This document shows, piece by piece, positions 24,812 to 33,708 of a stretch of DNA of 64,000 bases (positions are counted from its first letter, which is position 1; each line of letters begins with the position of its first letter). The position numbers and the translations under genes are program-made. The notes beneath the pieces were generated by a model. The model did no database searches. It was not told the origin of the DNA and was given only the letters and a program-made list of their open reading frames with translations. The stretch comes from Gordonia pseudamarae (GTDB lineage Bacteria; Actinomycetota; Actinomycetes; Mycobacteriales; Mycobacteriaceae), in assembly GCF_025273675.1 (NCBI RefSeq), contig NZ_CP045809.1:3348001-3412000 (forward strand). Direction: 5' to 3'.

Positions 24812-25565
24812 CGTCAACACCGCCGACATCGGTAATCAGCCACTTCCTGGACCGATCGACCGTCACGGTGTAGCTGGCCGTCGACTGCACCCCGTCCGGG
24901 GCCTGCGCGTTCTTGGTGTTCACGCTGACGAACGCCGCGACGACAAAGATGTCGCCGTCCTGACTCTTCACCTTCGCCGACACCGGCGCCGAGGTCGACT
25001 TCCACTGCAGCGGCACGATGACCTGCTCCATCGCCGTGGCCGCATCAGTGAGTTTCGTAGCCAGTTCCTTGGATGTGCCCGCGGTCAGTCGCTTGTTCCA
25101 CGCGGCCAGATCGTTGTAGTCCATCTGCGCGGCGCCGGTGGCGTAGTCCAGCGCCACCTTCTCGGCGTGGACTGTATCGGCCGCGTCGGATCTCATCGTG
25201 TCGATCGTGCCGCCCCGGTCGGTGACCACGTAGCTGAGCACACCCACGGCAACCGCGAGGACAACAACCAGCGCGCCCAGTACGAGCGTCGTCGCACCGA
25301 TGCGGAACGAGCGCGGCGCCCGGTCCGGCTTCGTCGCGGCGCGTCGCGATTGTGTCCGCTTTCCGGGTCCGCCCTTCGTGCTCTCGTCCGCAGCACCCTC
25401 GTCCGCCGGGACGGTTGCATTGTCCCGCGCGTCCGTGTTGCTGTCATCCTTGGTGCCGCCGTCGTGCGTGCTCTCGTCGCGCGTGCTCTCGGCGTGACTG
25501 TTGTCGTCGTGTTCGGTCGACTCCATGTCGGCTTCGCCTTCGCCTTCGCCTATATCGATGGTCAC
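24798..25565 (-). CDS. mas: Mce-associated membrane protein (Mas)
   Basis: A 255-residue protein with an acidic, Ser/Thr/Asp-rich N-terminal region (residues 1-80), one transmembrane helix (about 91-113, TTLVLGALVVVLAVAVGVLSYVV) and an NTF2-like extracytoplasmic domain (TMRSDAADTVHAEKVALDYATGAAQMDYNDLAAWNKRLTAGTS). This is the Mce-associated protein architecture; such proteins stabilise Mce complexes. It is the last gene of the mce operon, 47 bases after mceF. GTG 25565 is the assumed start; ATG codons a few residues inside are alternatives. Only one mas gene is present, whereas other mce loci often have two or more. Confidence 0.88.
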   Translation of the reverse strand: MTIDIGEGEGEADMESTEHDDNSHAESTRDESTHDGGTKDDSNTDARDNATVPADEGAADESTKGGPGKRTQSRRAATKPDRAPRSFRIGATTLVLGALVVVLAVAVGVLSYVVTDRGGTIDTMRSDAADTVHAEKVALDYATGAAQMDYNDLAAWNKRLTAGTSKELATKLTDAATAMEQVIVPLQWKSTSAPVSAKVKSQDGDIFVVAAFVSVNTKNAQAPDGVQSTASYTVTVDRSRKWLITDVGGVDAAVK

Positions 25566-25611
25566 TTCCGTTTTCCTCTCGCTCCTGGCTCCACGCCTGT
25601 GCGGCCGAAGG

Positions 25612-26622
25612 TCAGCCCGCCACCGTGACGACCAGACCGTTTCCGTCTCCCGCGGTGGCCAATGCCGTGCGCATCAGGTCACCGAGATCAACGGTCCGCA
25701 GTGTGGCGGCGCTCGCGGTCACCGCGGGTGAGACGGCCTCACCCAGAATCTTCAGGTCCGGGGCGGATCGATCCAGGAACCGCTGAATGTTGGTCAGCAA
25801 CGGTCCGGCCTGATTGTTCAGCGAGTCCGGGGCGTAGGTGGAGACGATGAATCCGTCCTTGCCGTCCCGGCTGGTCGGTCTGCTCTTGCCGCCCTCGGTG
25901 ACGAACAGGGCCAGGCCGTCGGCGAACCCGGCGAACGGTTTCCCGGCTGCCGCCATCGCGTCGCTCACCTCGGCGCCCTTGATGAGCAGCGGCTGGAACC
26001 GGTCGAGCAACTCGGTCAGCGAACCGCGCGTGGTGATGATCGTCGCTTCCAGAAGAGCACTGGCATTGGCGATGTCGCCGAGCAGTTCGCGGTCGGGCAC
26101 CAGACCGGTGTTGGCCTCGTCGATGATCGTGCGGACCTTCTTCTCGTTGACCTGCTCGAGCAGCCGGGTGAACCGTGCCGACAGTTCGTCGATGGTCGTG
26201 GGTACCTCAACACTCGAGGCCGCCAGGCGTACCCCGTCGGACAGTTCCGGTCCGCCGGCGCCGCGCGGGGTGATCCCCAGATAGGTCTCGCCGAGTGCCG
26301 ACAGATTGTCGACCCGGAACCCGGAGTTCGCGGGAATCGTGTACTTCTCCTTGTAGTTCCACTCGACGGCGACTCCGGTCACCGACGGTTCGACCTTGGT
26401 CACCTTGCCGACGGGAACACCTCGGTACAGCACACGCGATCCGACCACCAGGCCGTTGGTCTCGCGCAGTTCCAGGTTCGCCGTTCGCACACCGTGGTTG
26501 TCGGTGACGCTCAGGCCGACCGAGCCGAGATAGAGGATCGACACGGCCATCAACGCCAGCATCGCCAGCACCGACAGTCCGGTCCGCATCCCGGATGCGG
26601 TGATCGCCTTGACCCTGTTCAT
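25612..26622 (-). CDS. mceF: Mce family protein F
   Basis: A 336-residue MceF with an N-terminal membrane anchor (about residues 13-35), an MCE domain (TANLELRETNGLVVGSRVLYRGVPVGKVTKVEP, about 47-80) and a helical tail domain. Its start overlaps the mceE stop (ATGA). Mce proteins form a hexameric tunnel that carries lipids across the periplasm to the YrbE permease. The tail ends LATAGDGNGLVVTVAG without the long Pro-rich extension seen in some MceF proteins. Confidence 0.95.
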   Translation of the reverse strand: MNRVKAITASGMRTGLSVLAMLALMAVSILYLGSVGLSVTDNHGVRTANLELRETNGLVVGSRVLYRGVPVGKVTKVEPSVTGVAVEWNYKEKYTIPANSGFRVDNLSALGETYLGITPRGAGGPELSDGVRLAASSVEVPTTIDELSARFTRLLEQVNEKKVRTIIDEANTGLVPDRELLGDIANASALLEATIITTRGSLTELLDRFQPLLIKGAEVSDAMAAAGKPFAGFADGLALFVTEGGKSRPTSRDGKDGFIVSTYAPDSLNNQAGPLLTNIQRFLDRSAPDLKILGEAVSPAVTASAATLRTVDLGDLMRTALATAGDGNGLVVTVAG

Positions 26623-27629
26623 CGCACCGCTCCCAGCATCTTGAGCAGCCGGACCATGTCGGTGATCACGTTCTGCCCCTCGGGGGTCCGCAACGACACA
26701 ATATCCAGGCCTGGTTTCTTCATGAACGGCTGCAGATTCTCGGTGAGGAACTTCCGGATCAGCGCGTCGTTCTCCCCGATCGCCGTCCCCACACCCACCA
26801 ATGTGTCGGCGGTGTCGTTGAGCGAGTCCAGCATCGGTACCAGCCAGAAGCCGCCCTCGAACACGCTGCCGATACTCGGCAGAACGATGCCGATATTGCC
26901 GAACAACCGCGACATCTGGTCCCAGTAGTGCATGCCGGCCGGGTTGAACATCTCCTCGATCTTCGGCAGGCGCGGGATCACCGTCTTGCTCGTGTCGTTC
27001 AAACCCTTTATCAGGGTGTCGATCCGGGAAGTGTCCCGGGCCACGCTCCTGAGGTCGACGGCCGCGATGTTGGCCACCCGCTGTGTTTGCTTGATCTCGG
27101 GCAGGGCGGCGTTGACCGAACGAATGACGTCCTGCATGTCCTGAATGCTGCCCGCGTTCACGAAGTTCGCCAGGACGACGAGAGTGTCCTCGAGCGCCGG
27201 CGGCGAGATCGTGCCGGCCAGCGGAATGGTGCTCTCGGCCAGCTCCGGACCTGTGCCCGATGCCCGGATCGACACGTACGGATCGCCCAGGACGGTGCTC
27301 TGCCGGATGGCGGCCGTCGCATCGGCGGAGATCCGTACGTCGTCGACGGTGGCGGTCACATCGACGTAGCCGCGGCGCAGCACCACATCCTTCACCGATC
27401 CCACGCGCAGCCCGTTGAGGGTGACATCGGCGCCCTCGGGCATGTTCAAGGTGTTGGTGAACTGCAGTGTGAGCGTCTTGCCGCCGCCCGACGAGCGGAT
27501 CGACGATGCCATGTCCGAGGGGTTGAGCGAACATCCGCTGAATGCGGCGATCATCGCGGCTGCGGCCACGAATCCCCAGATGCGTCCGAGGCCTCGCACG
27601 CGGCGTGGCCTGTCTGCGCTCGGTCTCAT
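26619..27629 (-). CDS. mceE: Mce family lipoprotein E
   Basis: A 336-residue MceE with a signal peptide and lipobox AFSGC, lipidation at Cys33. The MCE domain follows (LTLQFTNTLNMPEGADVTLNGLRVGSVKDV), then a helical domain. It is the lipoprotein member of the Mce hexamer, as in other loci. ATG 27629 overlaps the mceD stop. Confidence 0.95.
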   Translation of the reverse strand: MRPSADRPRRVRGLGRIWGFVAAAAMIAAFSGCSLNPSDMASSIRSSGGGKTLTLQFTNTLNMPEGADVTLNGLRVGSVKDVVLRRGYVDVTATVDDVRISADATAAIRQSTVLGDPYVSIRASGTGPELAESTIPLAGTISPPALEDTLVVLANFVNAGSIQDMQDVIRSVNAALPEIKQTQRVANIAAVDLRSVARDTSRIDTLIKGLNDTSKTVIPRLPKIEEMFNPAGMHYWDQMSRLFGNIGIVLPSIGSVFEGGFWLVPMLDSLNDTADTLVGVGTAIGENDALIRKFLTENLQPFMKKPGLDIVSLRTPEGQNVITDMVRLLKMLGAVR

Positions 27630-28714
27630 CGCACGCCTCCCGCCACCAGCAGATCCAGCGCATCAACCCGCACCAGTCTGCTCGAATTTTGTTCCGGAAC
27701 ACACGATCCCGCGCGCGCCCTGTTCAGGCCGCGGCAGAACGTCTTGGGCGCCGAGGTCTGAACCCGGATCTGCGGGACAGCGATGCTGATCCCCGCACCC
27801 TTGTTCTTCACCGTGACCAGCGAGGCCGTGGTGGCCAGGACCGGCAGTGACTGGAGCGCTCGGCTGATCTTGCCCGACTGTGTCGCGGCGACGTGGATGC
27901 TCGGCGGGGCACCGTCGAGGAAGTCGTACAGTTCTTTTCCGTAGCGTGGCTCGAACTTGTAGATCGCCAGGAGTACGGGTTGCATTCCGTAGATCATGTG
28001 TACCGCACCCGGCCACAGGATGTCGGCACCGACCTGGGCCGCCGGCGCCAGTTTGGTGATGATCGAGGCCACGTCGGACCACTGGTTCAGGACGTCTGTG
28101 GTCAACGGTGCCGTATTGAGAATGATCGAACCGATGTCGGAGATGGTCGATTCAGGGTTCTTCGCCGCTCTCCCCGCGGTTTTCATCAGATTCGCCAGGG
28201 TCGGTCCGGTACCGTCGAGCGCTTGGGCCAGCTCATTGATCGAGCCCTCCACCGCGCGGGTGTCGCCGTCCGGGGCGATCGCGTCGATCAGATCGGCCGC
28301 CGAGCCGGTGATCTGGGAAATGCTTTTCGGTGTGTACGAGTCCTGGACCGAAATGCAGGCATCCGGTGCCAGCCTCGCTCCGGCGGAATCGCCTACCAGT
28401 TCCAGCGATCGGTCGGCGAGGATCGACTTGGACCGGGTGACCGCCTTGACGTCGGCGGGCACCGACCAGCGCGTTTCCATACTGAACTGCACCCGCACCG
28501 CGTCCGGATACGGCTTGATCGAGGTGATCTTGCCGACCTGATATCCCATCCGGGTGACGGCGTTCCCGACGTACAGGCCGATGGTGTCGGGCAGCATCGC
28601 GCAGAACCCGGTCCGTTGCGAGGAGTTGTTGCGCCCGGACATCACGATCATCGACACCACGGTGGCCGGCACACAGATCAGTGCGAGCAGTGTGATCCAT
28701 GATTTTTTCGCCAT
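27626..28714 (-). CDS. mceD: Mce family protein D
   Basis: A 362-residue MceD with a transmembrane anchor (about residues 6-25), MCE domain (CAMLPDTIGLYVGNAVTRMGYQVGKITSIKP) and helical tail. ATG 28714 shares one base with the mceC stop; GGACCTGC lies upstream. The C-terminal region ends with a Cys-containing segment (FCRGLNRARAGSCVPEQNS) that could form a disulfide outside the membrane. Confidence 0.94.
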   Translation of the reverse strand: MAKKSWITLLALICVPATVVSMIVMSGRNNSSQRTGFCAMLPDTIGLYVGNAVTRMGYQVGKITSIKPYPDAVRVQFSMETRWSVPADVKAVTRSKSILADRSLELVGDSAGARLAPDACISVQDSYTPKSISQITGSAADLIDAIAPDGDTRAVEGSINELAQALDGTGPTLANLMKTAGRAAKNPESTISDIGSIILNTAPLTTDVLNQWSDVASIITKLAPAAQVGADILWPGAVHMIYGMQPVLLAIYKFEPRYGKELYDFLDGAPPSIHVAATQSGKISRALQSLPVLATTASLVTVKNKGAGISIAVPQIRVQTSAPKTFCRGLNRARAGSCVPEQNSSRLVRVDALDLLVAGGVR

Positions 28715-29706
28715 CAGCAGGTCCTTCCCGGTACCGGCAGGCACATGGCCGACGCGTCGATCACGAACTGGTCACTCGATTTGTGTTTTCCGTCGCCCAC
28801 CAGCCGCATGAGCTGATCGCGCATCGGTTCGAGCCTGTCGATCACCGATTGCGTCGAGGTTTCCAGCCGCTTGGCCAGGTCTCGCAGGCCGACGACGCCG
28901 TTGTCGAACTCGTACTCGTGATTGAGGTAGAACTGCGTGAGCACACCGAGCCGCTCCAGGACGCCGCCGAGTTGGCGGAACGCCTCGGAGAACCCGTAGC
29001 GATACGTATAGTACTGCGACAGTGCCACATTCACCTTGCGGACCAGTTCCATCACAAAGTCTCGACTCTTGGCAAAGGTGCCCGTGTACTGACCGGCCAT
29101 CGACAGGATCGACTCGACCTGTCCCTTCTGCCGGTCCATGATCGTGGCCACCGTCTGCAGTCCGTCCATGGCGTTGCGGAAGGCGGCGGTGTTGCGTCCG
29201 ACGCCGTCGGCCACCTGGACCATCGATTGATCGACCGGCGCTCCGGTCACATTGTCGGTCACCCTGGGCAGTTCCTGGAGGATGTCGGCGACGGTGTAGG
29301 GCACGGTCACCCGGTCGGGTGTGATCGTGCGGCTGTCCTGCGACACCGGGCCCGAGGGCTGGAGCGCGACGAAGTAGCCGCCGACAGCGGTCAGCAGTTG
29401 CACCTTCACCCGAGTGCGGTTGCCCACCCGGACCGTGTCGTCGAGTTCGACGGTCACCTTGACGTCCTTGTCCCGCAGTTCGACCGAACTCACCTTGCCC
29501 ACCGAGATACCGGCGACCCGCACGTCTTCTCCGCCGGTGACCGCGGCCGCGTCGCGGGTGGTGAATGTGACGCTCTGGCGGCCGGGCGGGGCCAGGTAGA
29601 AGTACGACACCCCCGCGACGACGATGGCGATCACCGCCACCACCAGCGCTCCGGCGAGCAGATCGTTGTTCGTCAGACGCTCCTGGAACCTTCTCATGCG
29701 CGACAT
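28714..29706 (-). CDS. mceC: Mce family protein C
   Basis: A 330-residue MceC with a membrane anchor near residues 17-39 and MCE domain VTFTTRDAAAVTGGEDVRVAGISVGKVSSVEL. ATG 29706 (MSRMRRF) has a purine/G-rich stretch upstream; ATG 29697, which overlaps the mceB stop as ATGA, is the alternative. The C-terminus, DASAMCLPVPGRTC, has two Cys residues. Confidence 0.94.
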   Translation of the reverse strand: MSRMRRFQERLTNNDLLAGALVVAVIAIVVAGVSYFYLAPPGRQSVTFTTRDAAAVTGGEDVRVAGISVGKVSSVELRDKDVKVTVELDDTVRVGNRTRVKVQLLTAVGGYFVALQPSGPVSQDSRTITPDRVTVPYTVADILQELPRVTDNVTGAPVDQSMVQVADGVGRNTAAFRNAMDGLQTVATIMDRQKGQVESILSMAGQYTGTFAKSRDFVMELVRKVNVALSQYYTYRYGFSEAFRQLGGVLERLGVLTQFYLNHEYEFDNGVVGLRDLAKRLETSTQSVIDRLEPMRDQLMRLVGDGKHKSSDQFVIDASAMCLPVPGRTC

Positions 29707-30716
29707 ACGACCGCCCCACTGCCGTTCACCAGAATCTGGCCTAGCTCGGGCAAGGGCAGTTCTCCTTTGGAACATTTGTTGGTCTTCTCCGACGCGATCG
29801 CCGGCAATTGCATGCTCTCCACGACGCTCGGGAACAGGTCCATCGACTTCCACATGTTGTTGATATCGGGGAATGCCCGGGCCAGTTCCTGATCCAGATC
29901 GGTGGTGGTCTGCAATCCGATCGCGGCCATCAGCTGGTTGAGCACCGTCATCAGGGGCGGACCGTACTTGTCGGCCTTGCGGAACTCGTCGAGCACGGTC
30001 AGCACCGAATCGATCGGCACCTCGATCTCCTTGAGGAACTGCAGGATCTGCGGCGAGGTTCCGCCCAGACTGTCCGAGATCCGCGCCATGTTGCCGACGA
30101 GGGTGGAGATCGTCTTCTCACGGTTCGCGGTGTATCGGCTCAGTTCGTCGACGCTCTTGAGCAGCGGGGCCAACCCACTTCCGTCCCCTTGCAGCACCGT
30201 CAGCGCGTTGTTGGAGAAGTCGTTGATCTCCTCCGGGCTCAGTGTCTGCAGAACCGGTTGCAGGCCGTTGAACAGTTCGGTGACATCGAACGAGGACACC
30301 GTGTTCGCCGTGGGCAGGTGCCGCACCCGCTCGCCGCGACCGTCGGCGCCGGTCACGTCGAGGTACCGGACGCCGGAGAGGTTGGCGTAGCGCACGGCGG
30401 CCTTGGACTCGGTGGTCAGCGAGTGATCCTGGTTCACGGTGAACTCGACCTTGGCCACCGCCGAGTTGTCATCGGTCTGTTGTAGTTCGACTCCGGTGAC
30501 CTTGCCGACCTTGACGCCGCGGATACGGACGTCGGCGTTGGGCCGCAACCCGGTGGCATCGGTGAAGTCGGCACTGTACTCGCGGGTCGAGCCGCTGTAC
30601 GGGGCGGTGATCCCGTTGGCGATCACGAAGTACAGGACGAGGGCGGCCAGCGCGGCGACGATCAGCTTCCACAGCGGCCGGATGACGCGGATGCTTCCCG
30701 CCAGTTGCCCGCCCAT
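29694..30716 (-). CDS. mceB: Mce family protein B
   Basis: A 340-residue MceB with transmembrane anchor KLIVAALAALVLYFVIANGI (about residues 17-36) and MCE domain YSADFTDATGLRPNADVRIRGVKVGKVTGVEL. The start ATG shares one base with the mceA stop. The C-terminus carries a Cys pair (TNKCSKGE, AVVCRA). Confidence 0.95.
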   Translation of the reverse strand: MGGQLAGSIRVIRPLWKLIVAALAALVLYFVIANGITAPYSGSTREYSADFTDATGLRPNADVRIRGVKVGKVTGVELQQTDDNSAVAKVEFTVNQDHSLTTESKAAVRYANLSGVRYLDVTGADGRGERVRHLPTANTVSSFDVTELFNGLQPVLQTLSPEEINDFSNNALTVLQGDGSGLAPLLKSVDELSRYTANREKTISTLVGNMARISDSLGGTSPQILQFLKEIEVPIDSVLTVLDEFRKADKYGPPLMTVLNQLMAAIGLQTTTDLDQELARAFPDINNMWKSMDLFPSVVESMQLPAIASEKTNKCSKGELPLPELGQILVNGSGAVVCRA

Positions 30717-31768
30717 CAGCGACCCGCCTTGATCGGCAGGCCGATGACCGGCCCGGCGAACGATGGCAGCTGCTCGATGGCCAGGTTGACCTTGAGATTC
30801 CTGCCTCCGTCACGGCCGGGGCCGAATGCCCCGTTGAGCCGGGTCATCAGATCCCGCACGGTCGTGGTGGTCACTGTCCCCTCCCCGATCGCCGGCAGCA
30901 CCGTGCCTACCTCCTTGATGATGTTCACCCAGGGCAGCAGGTTTGCCTCGTTGGATTTGAGCAACCTGCCCACCATGGAGAAGAAGTTGTCCGAGATCGC
31001 CTGCAATGTGTTGGTGAAGTTGTTCTGCACCGTGTCGCCCGAGAGCCGGATGTCGCTGTCGTAGAAGGACGTCAGGCCCGCGAGCGCCCCGTCGGCGAAC
31101 GGTGGCAGCGCGGTGACTATGTCGTTGTATCGGTCGAGCAGATAGGCCGGGGTGTGCGCCTGCGTCTTGGCCACCACGTCGGCGAACACCACACCGGTGT
31201 GCATCAGCGGCTCGAACGCCTTGCTGTAGGACAGCATTCGTTCGATCACCGTGATCGTCTCATCCACCAGCGTGCCGTTGGCCACATCCGAACCCCGCTC
31301 GATCATCGTCGCCATCGAGTAGTCGGCCGCGTCCCGGCGCTCCACCCGTGCCCCGTCCCGCAGCGGCGCGGCCCGGCCGCTTCCCGGGTCGGTGATGGTG
31401 ATCCCGGTGATCCCGAAGTAGTTCTTCGGCCGGAAGTCCACCGCGAAGTCCTCGCCCATTCCCTCGACCAGACGTTTGCTCAGTTCGACGGTGACGCGGG
31501 AGCTGCCGTCCTCGTTGACCTTGAGATGACTGACCCGGCCCACGGCCGCACCCCGCAGCATCACCTCGGTACCGTGTTCGACGCCCGACCCCACGGCCGC
31601 GGTGTTGATGTCCACCGTCATCAGATCCTTGTTCTTCGGGGTGATCGCGGGAATCACGAAGGCGAACAGCAGCGCCACGGCAATCGCGACGATCACCCCG
31701 ATCAGCCCGGTCTTTCGCATCGTCGCCCGGCGCGCATGGTCGGAACCGACCAGAAATCCTGAGACCAT
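30716..31768 (-). CDS. mceA: Mce family protein A
   Basis: A 350-residue MceA with membrane anchor LIGVIVAIAVALLFAFVIP (about residues 22-40) and MCE domain MTVDINTAAVGSGVEHGTEVMLRGAAVGRVSHLKV. It is the first of six Mce subunits and lies 3 bases after the yrbEB stop. The N-terminal 16 residues before MRKTGLIG may not all be translated, as an internal ATG is present. Confidence 0.95.
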   Translation of the reverse strand: MVSGFLVGSDHARRATMRKTGLIGVIVAIAVALLFAFVIPAITPKNKDLMTVDINTAAVGSGVEHGTEVMLRGAAVGRVSHLKVNEDGSSRVTVELSKRLVEGMGEDFAVDFRPKNYFGITGITITDPGSGRAAPLRDGARVERRDAADYSMATMIERGSDVANGTLVDETITVIERMLSYSKAFEPLMHTGVVFADVVAKTQAHTPAYLLDRYNDIVTALPPFADGALAGLTSFYDSDIRLSGDTVQNNFTNTLQAISDNFFSMVGRLLKSNEANLLPWVNIIKEVGTVLPAIGEGTVTTTTVRDLMTRLNGAFGPGRDGGRNLKVNLAIEQLPSFAGPVIGLPIKAGR

Positions 31769-31771
31769 CGT

Positions 31772-32638
31772 CTACCCCTTGAAAACCAGATCCGGATGCA
31801 GACCCCACAGCAGGATCGTCATCACAAGATTCATCACGATGGTCATGACCAGACTCGCCCGGATGGCCCGCCCACACGCACGGCCCACCCCTTCGGGCCC
31901 GCCGGAGGCGAAAAACCCGTAGTAGCAATGGATAATGGTGATCACCGCACAGAATGTCACCGCTTTGACCAGCGAATAGAACACTTCAACCGGGTCGAGA
32001 AACTGACTGAAATAGTGATCGTAAGTACCTTCGGGCGCACCTTGTACATACTTGACAAACGTGCTGGCCGTGAGGAAGCCGATCGCCAGACTCAGCAGGT
32101 AGCCGGGGATGACGCAGAGCATGCCACCGACCAGGCGGGTGCCCACCACGAACGGGATGGACCTGATGCCCAGGGTTTCGGTGGCGTCGATCTCCTCGGC
32201 GATCCGCATCGAACCGATCTCGGCGGTCATCCGGCAGCCGACCTGGGCCGCGAAACCGATGCCGGTCATGATCGGACCCATCTCACGGATGTTGAGGAAC
32301 GCTCCGATCACACCGGTGAGCGGACCGAATCCGATGAGATTGAGTGTGTTGTAGGCCTCGATCGCGACGGCCACACCGATGGCGATACCGAGGATGATCA
32401 GGAGCGGGATGACGCCGCCGTCGACGATGATCGATCCGCGCCCCCAGGCCATGCTGTTCATGGTCTTGGTGGTCTGCTTGCGATAGTGACGCAACGTGTA
32501 CGGCAGGTGCACGATGGTCTGGACCGTGAACAGGATCCACCGGCCTATGCCCTCGCCGATGGCGAAGACACTGGTGGACAACCATCGACCGACGCGGGTG
32601 ACCGCGTGATCTGCCGTATGTGTGCTCGGCTGTGCCAT
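31772..32638 (-). CDS. yrbEB: YrbE/MlaE-type permease B
   Basis: A 288-residue integral membrane permease of the MlaE family with the EEIDATETLGIRSIPFVV coupling helix that contacts the ATPase, followed by four to five helices. With YrbEA it forms the membrane channel of the Mce importer driven by MceG. It lies 6 bases after yrbEA. Confidence 0.96.
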   Translation of the reverse strand: MAQPSTHTADHAVTRVGRWLSTSVFAIGEGIGRWILFTVQTIVHLPYTLRHYRKQTTKTMNSMAWGRGSIIVDGGVIPLLIILGIAIGVAVAIEAYNTLNLIGFGPLTGVIGAFLNIREMGPIMTGIGFAAQVGCRMTAEIGSMRIAEEIDATETLGIRSIPFVVGTRLVGGMLCVIPGYLLSLAIGFLTASTFVKYVQGAPEGTYDHYFSQFLDPVEVFYSLVKAVTFCAVITIIHCYYGFFASGGPEGVGRACGRAIRASLVMTIVMNLVMTILLWGLHPDLVFKG

Positions 32639-32644
32639 CTCAGA

Positions 32645-33562
32645 TCACCCGACCGCGCTCGGAAAGAACATCGATTGGATCTGCGTGGTGAGCAGGTTGG
32701 TGATGAACACGGCGATAAAGCCCAGCACCACCGATGCGTTCACCGCGTCGGCCACGCCCCGTGGCCCGCCCTTGGCTTCCAGTCCGCGCAGGCTGGCGAT
32801 GATCACGACCTCCATCCCGAACAACATCGTCTTGAGAATCGCGAAGTAGAAGTCGGTGGTCGTGGCGAACGCGCCGAATGACTGCCAGAAGCTTCCCGGG
32901 ATGACCCCGTTGATCGACACCGCCAGTGAAAAGCCCGCGGCCACGGCCGAGGCCACGATCACCACACAGAGAATAGGAGCGATGAGCAGGATCGCCAGCA
33001 ACCGCGGCAGCACCAGGCGCTGAACGGGATTGACACCCATCACCCGCATCGCGTCGATCTCTTCACGGATGGAGCGGGCGCCGAGGTCGGCCGCGATGGC
33101 CGATGCCGCCGCGCCGCCCATGAGCAGGCCCGCCGCGATCGGCGCGCCCTGGGAGATGACCCCGATGCCGCTGGCCGCGCCGGCCAGCGATTTGGCGCCG
33201 ACCTGATTGACCACGGCGCCGACCTGGATGGAGATCTCGGTGCCGAAGGGCAGTGCGATGAGCACGGCGGGCAGGGCGGTGACCGTCAGCAGGAACCATG
33301 CCTGCTCAAGGGTTTCCACCACAGGTATGCGCATTCGTGCGATACCGGTGATCGCGTACCAGATCACCTGGACAGCCAATTGGGCGGCTCGCCCGATGGT
33401 CGCCAGCGAATTTCTCGGTACCGTGGTCACCCATGTGACGACCCCCTCCATCGCCCGGTCCATGGCCGGACCGGCACCTGCGAACATCGGCGCCGGCGCG
33501 TCCAGGGCAGCGTGGCCTGCCATCGCTTCCAGCCGCGCGTCGACGGGATTGAGACCCTGCAT
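32645..33562 (-). CDS. yrbEA: YrbE/MlaE-type permease A
   Basis: A 305-residue MlaE-family permease with coupling helix IREEIDAMRVMGVNPVQRLVLPR (about residues 168-190). ATG 33562 is supported by GGAGAGGGAGGA directly upstream. It is the first gene of the mce operon. Its promoter region shares CAGTTTTGAATC with the promoter of the SCP2 gene at 37876-38280, suggesting co-regulation of import and catabolism. A long N-terminal extension of about 40 residues precedes the first helix. Confidence 0.95.
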   Translation of the reverse strand: MQGLNPVDARLEAMAGHAALDAPAPMFAGAGPAMDRAMEGVVTWVTTVPRNSLATIGRAAQLAVQVIWYAITGIARMRIPVVETLEQAWFLLTVTALPAVLIALPFGTEISIQVGAVVNQVGAKSLAGAASGIGVISQGAPIAAGLLMGGAAASAIAADLGARSIREEIDAMRVMGVNPVQRLVLPRLLAILLIAPILCVVIVASAVAAGFSLAVSINGVIPGSFWQSFGAFATTTDFYFAILKTMLFGMEVVIIASLRGLEAKGGPRGVADAVNASVVLGFIAVFITNLLTTQIQSMFFPSAVG

Positions 33563-33614
33563 TCCTCCCTCTCCGATCTGATTCCCGGAACGACGGTCGA
33601 GGCGGCGCCCTGAG

Positions 33615-33650
33615 ACAATATTAATTGAGATTTGATTCAAAACTGCCGGC
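33615..33650 (-). promoter_or_regulatory. Promoter/operator region of the mce operon
   Basis: On the minus strand CAGTTTTGAATCAAAT is followed by TTAATATTG. The first 12 bases recur in the SCP2 promoter at 38309-38320. The stretch TAATAT is a -10 candidate. Confidence 0.5.
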
Positions 33651-33653
33651 CTA

Positions 33654-33696
33654 CGGCGGCGTGCTGACGTTCACGCCGGAACGTAGCACGCCGCCG
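33654..33696 (-). terminator. Terminator of the FAD-oxidoreductase transcript
   Basis: CGGCGGCGTGCT (33654-33665) pairs with AGCACGCCGCCG (33685-33696); after a one-base bulge ACGTTC pairs with GAACGT. It lies between the oxidoreductase stop and the mce promoter and insulates the mce operon. Confidence 0.75.
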
Positions 33697-33708
33697 ATGC
33701 GCGGGCGG

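Noticed and set aside
33654..33696. Inverted repeat as a regulatory operator of the mce operon
   Set aside because: Very GC-rich 12-bp stem plus extension directly after a stop codon; a terminator is the simpler explanation.
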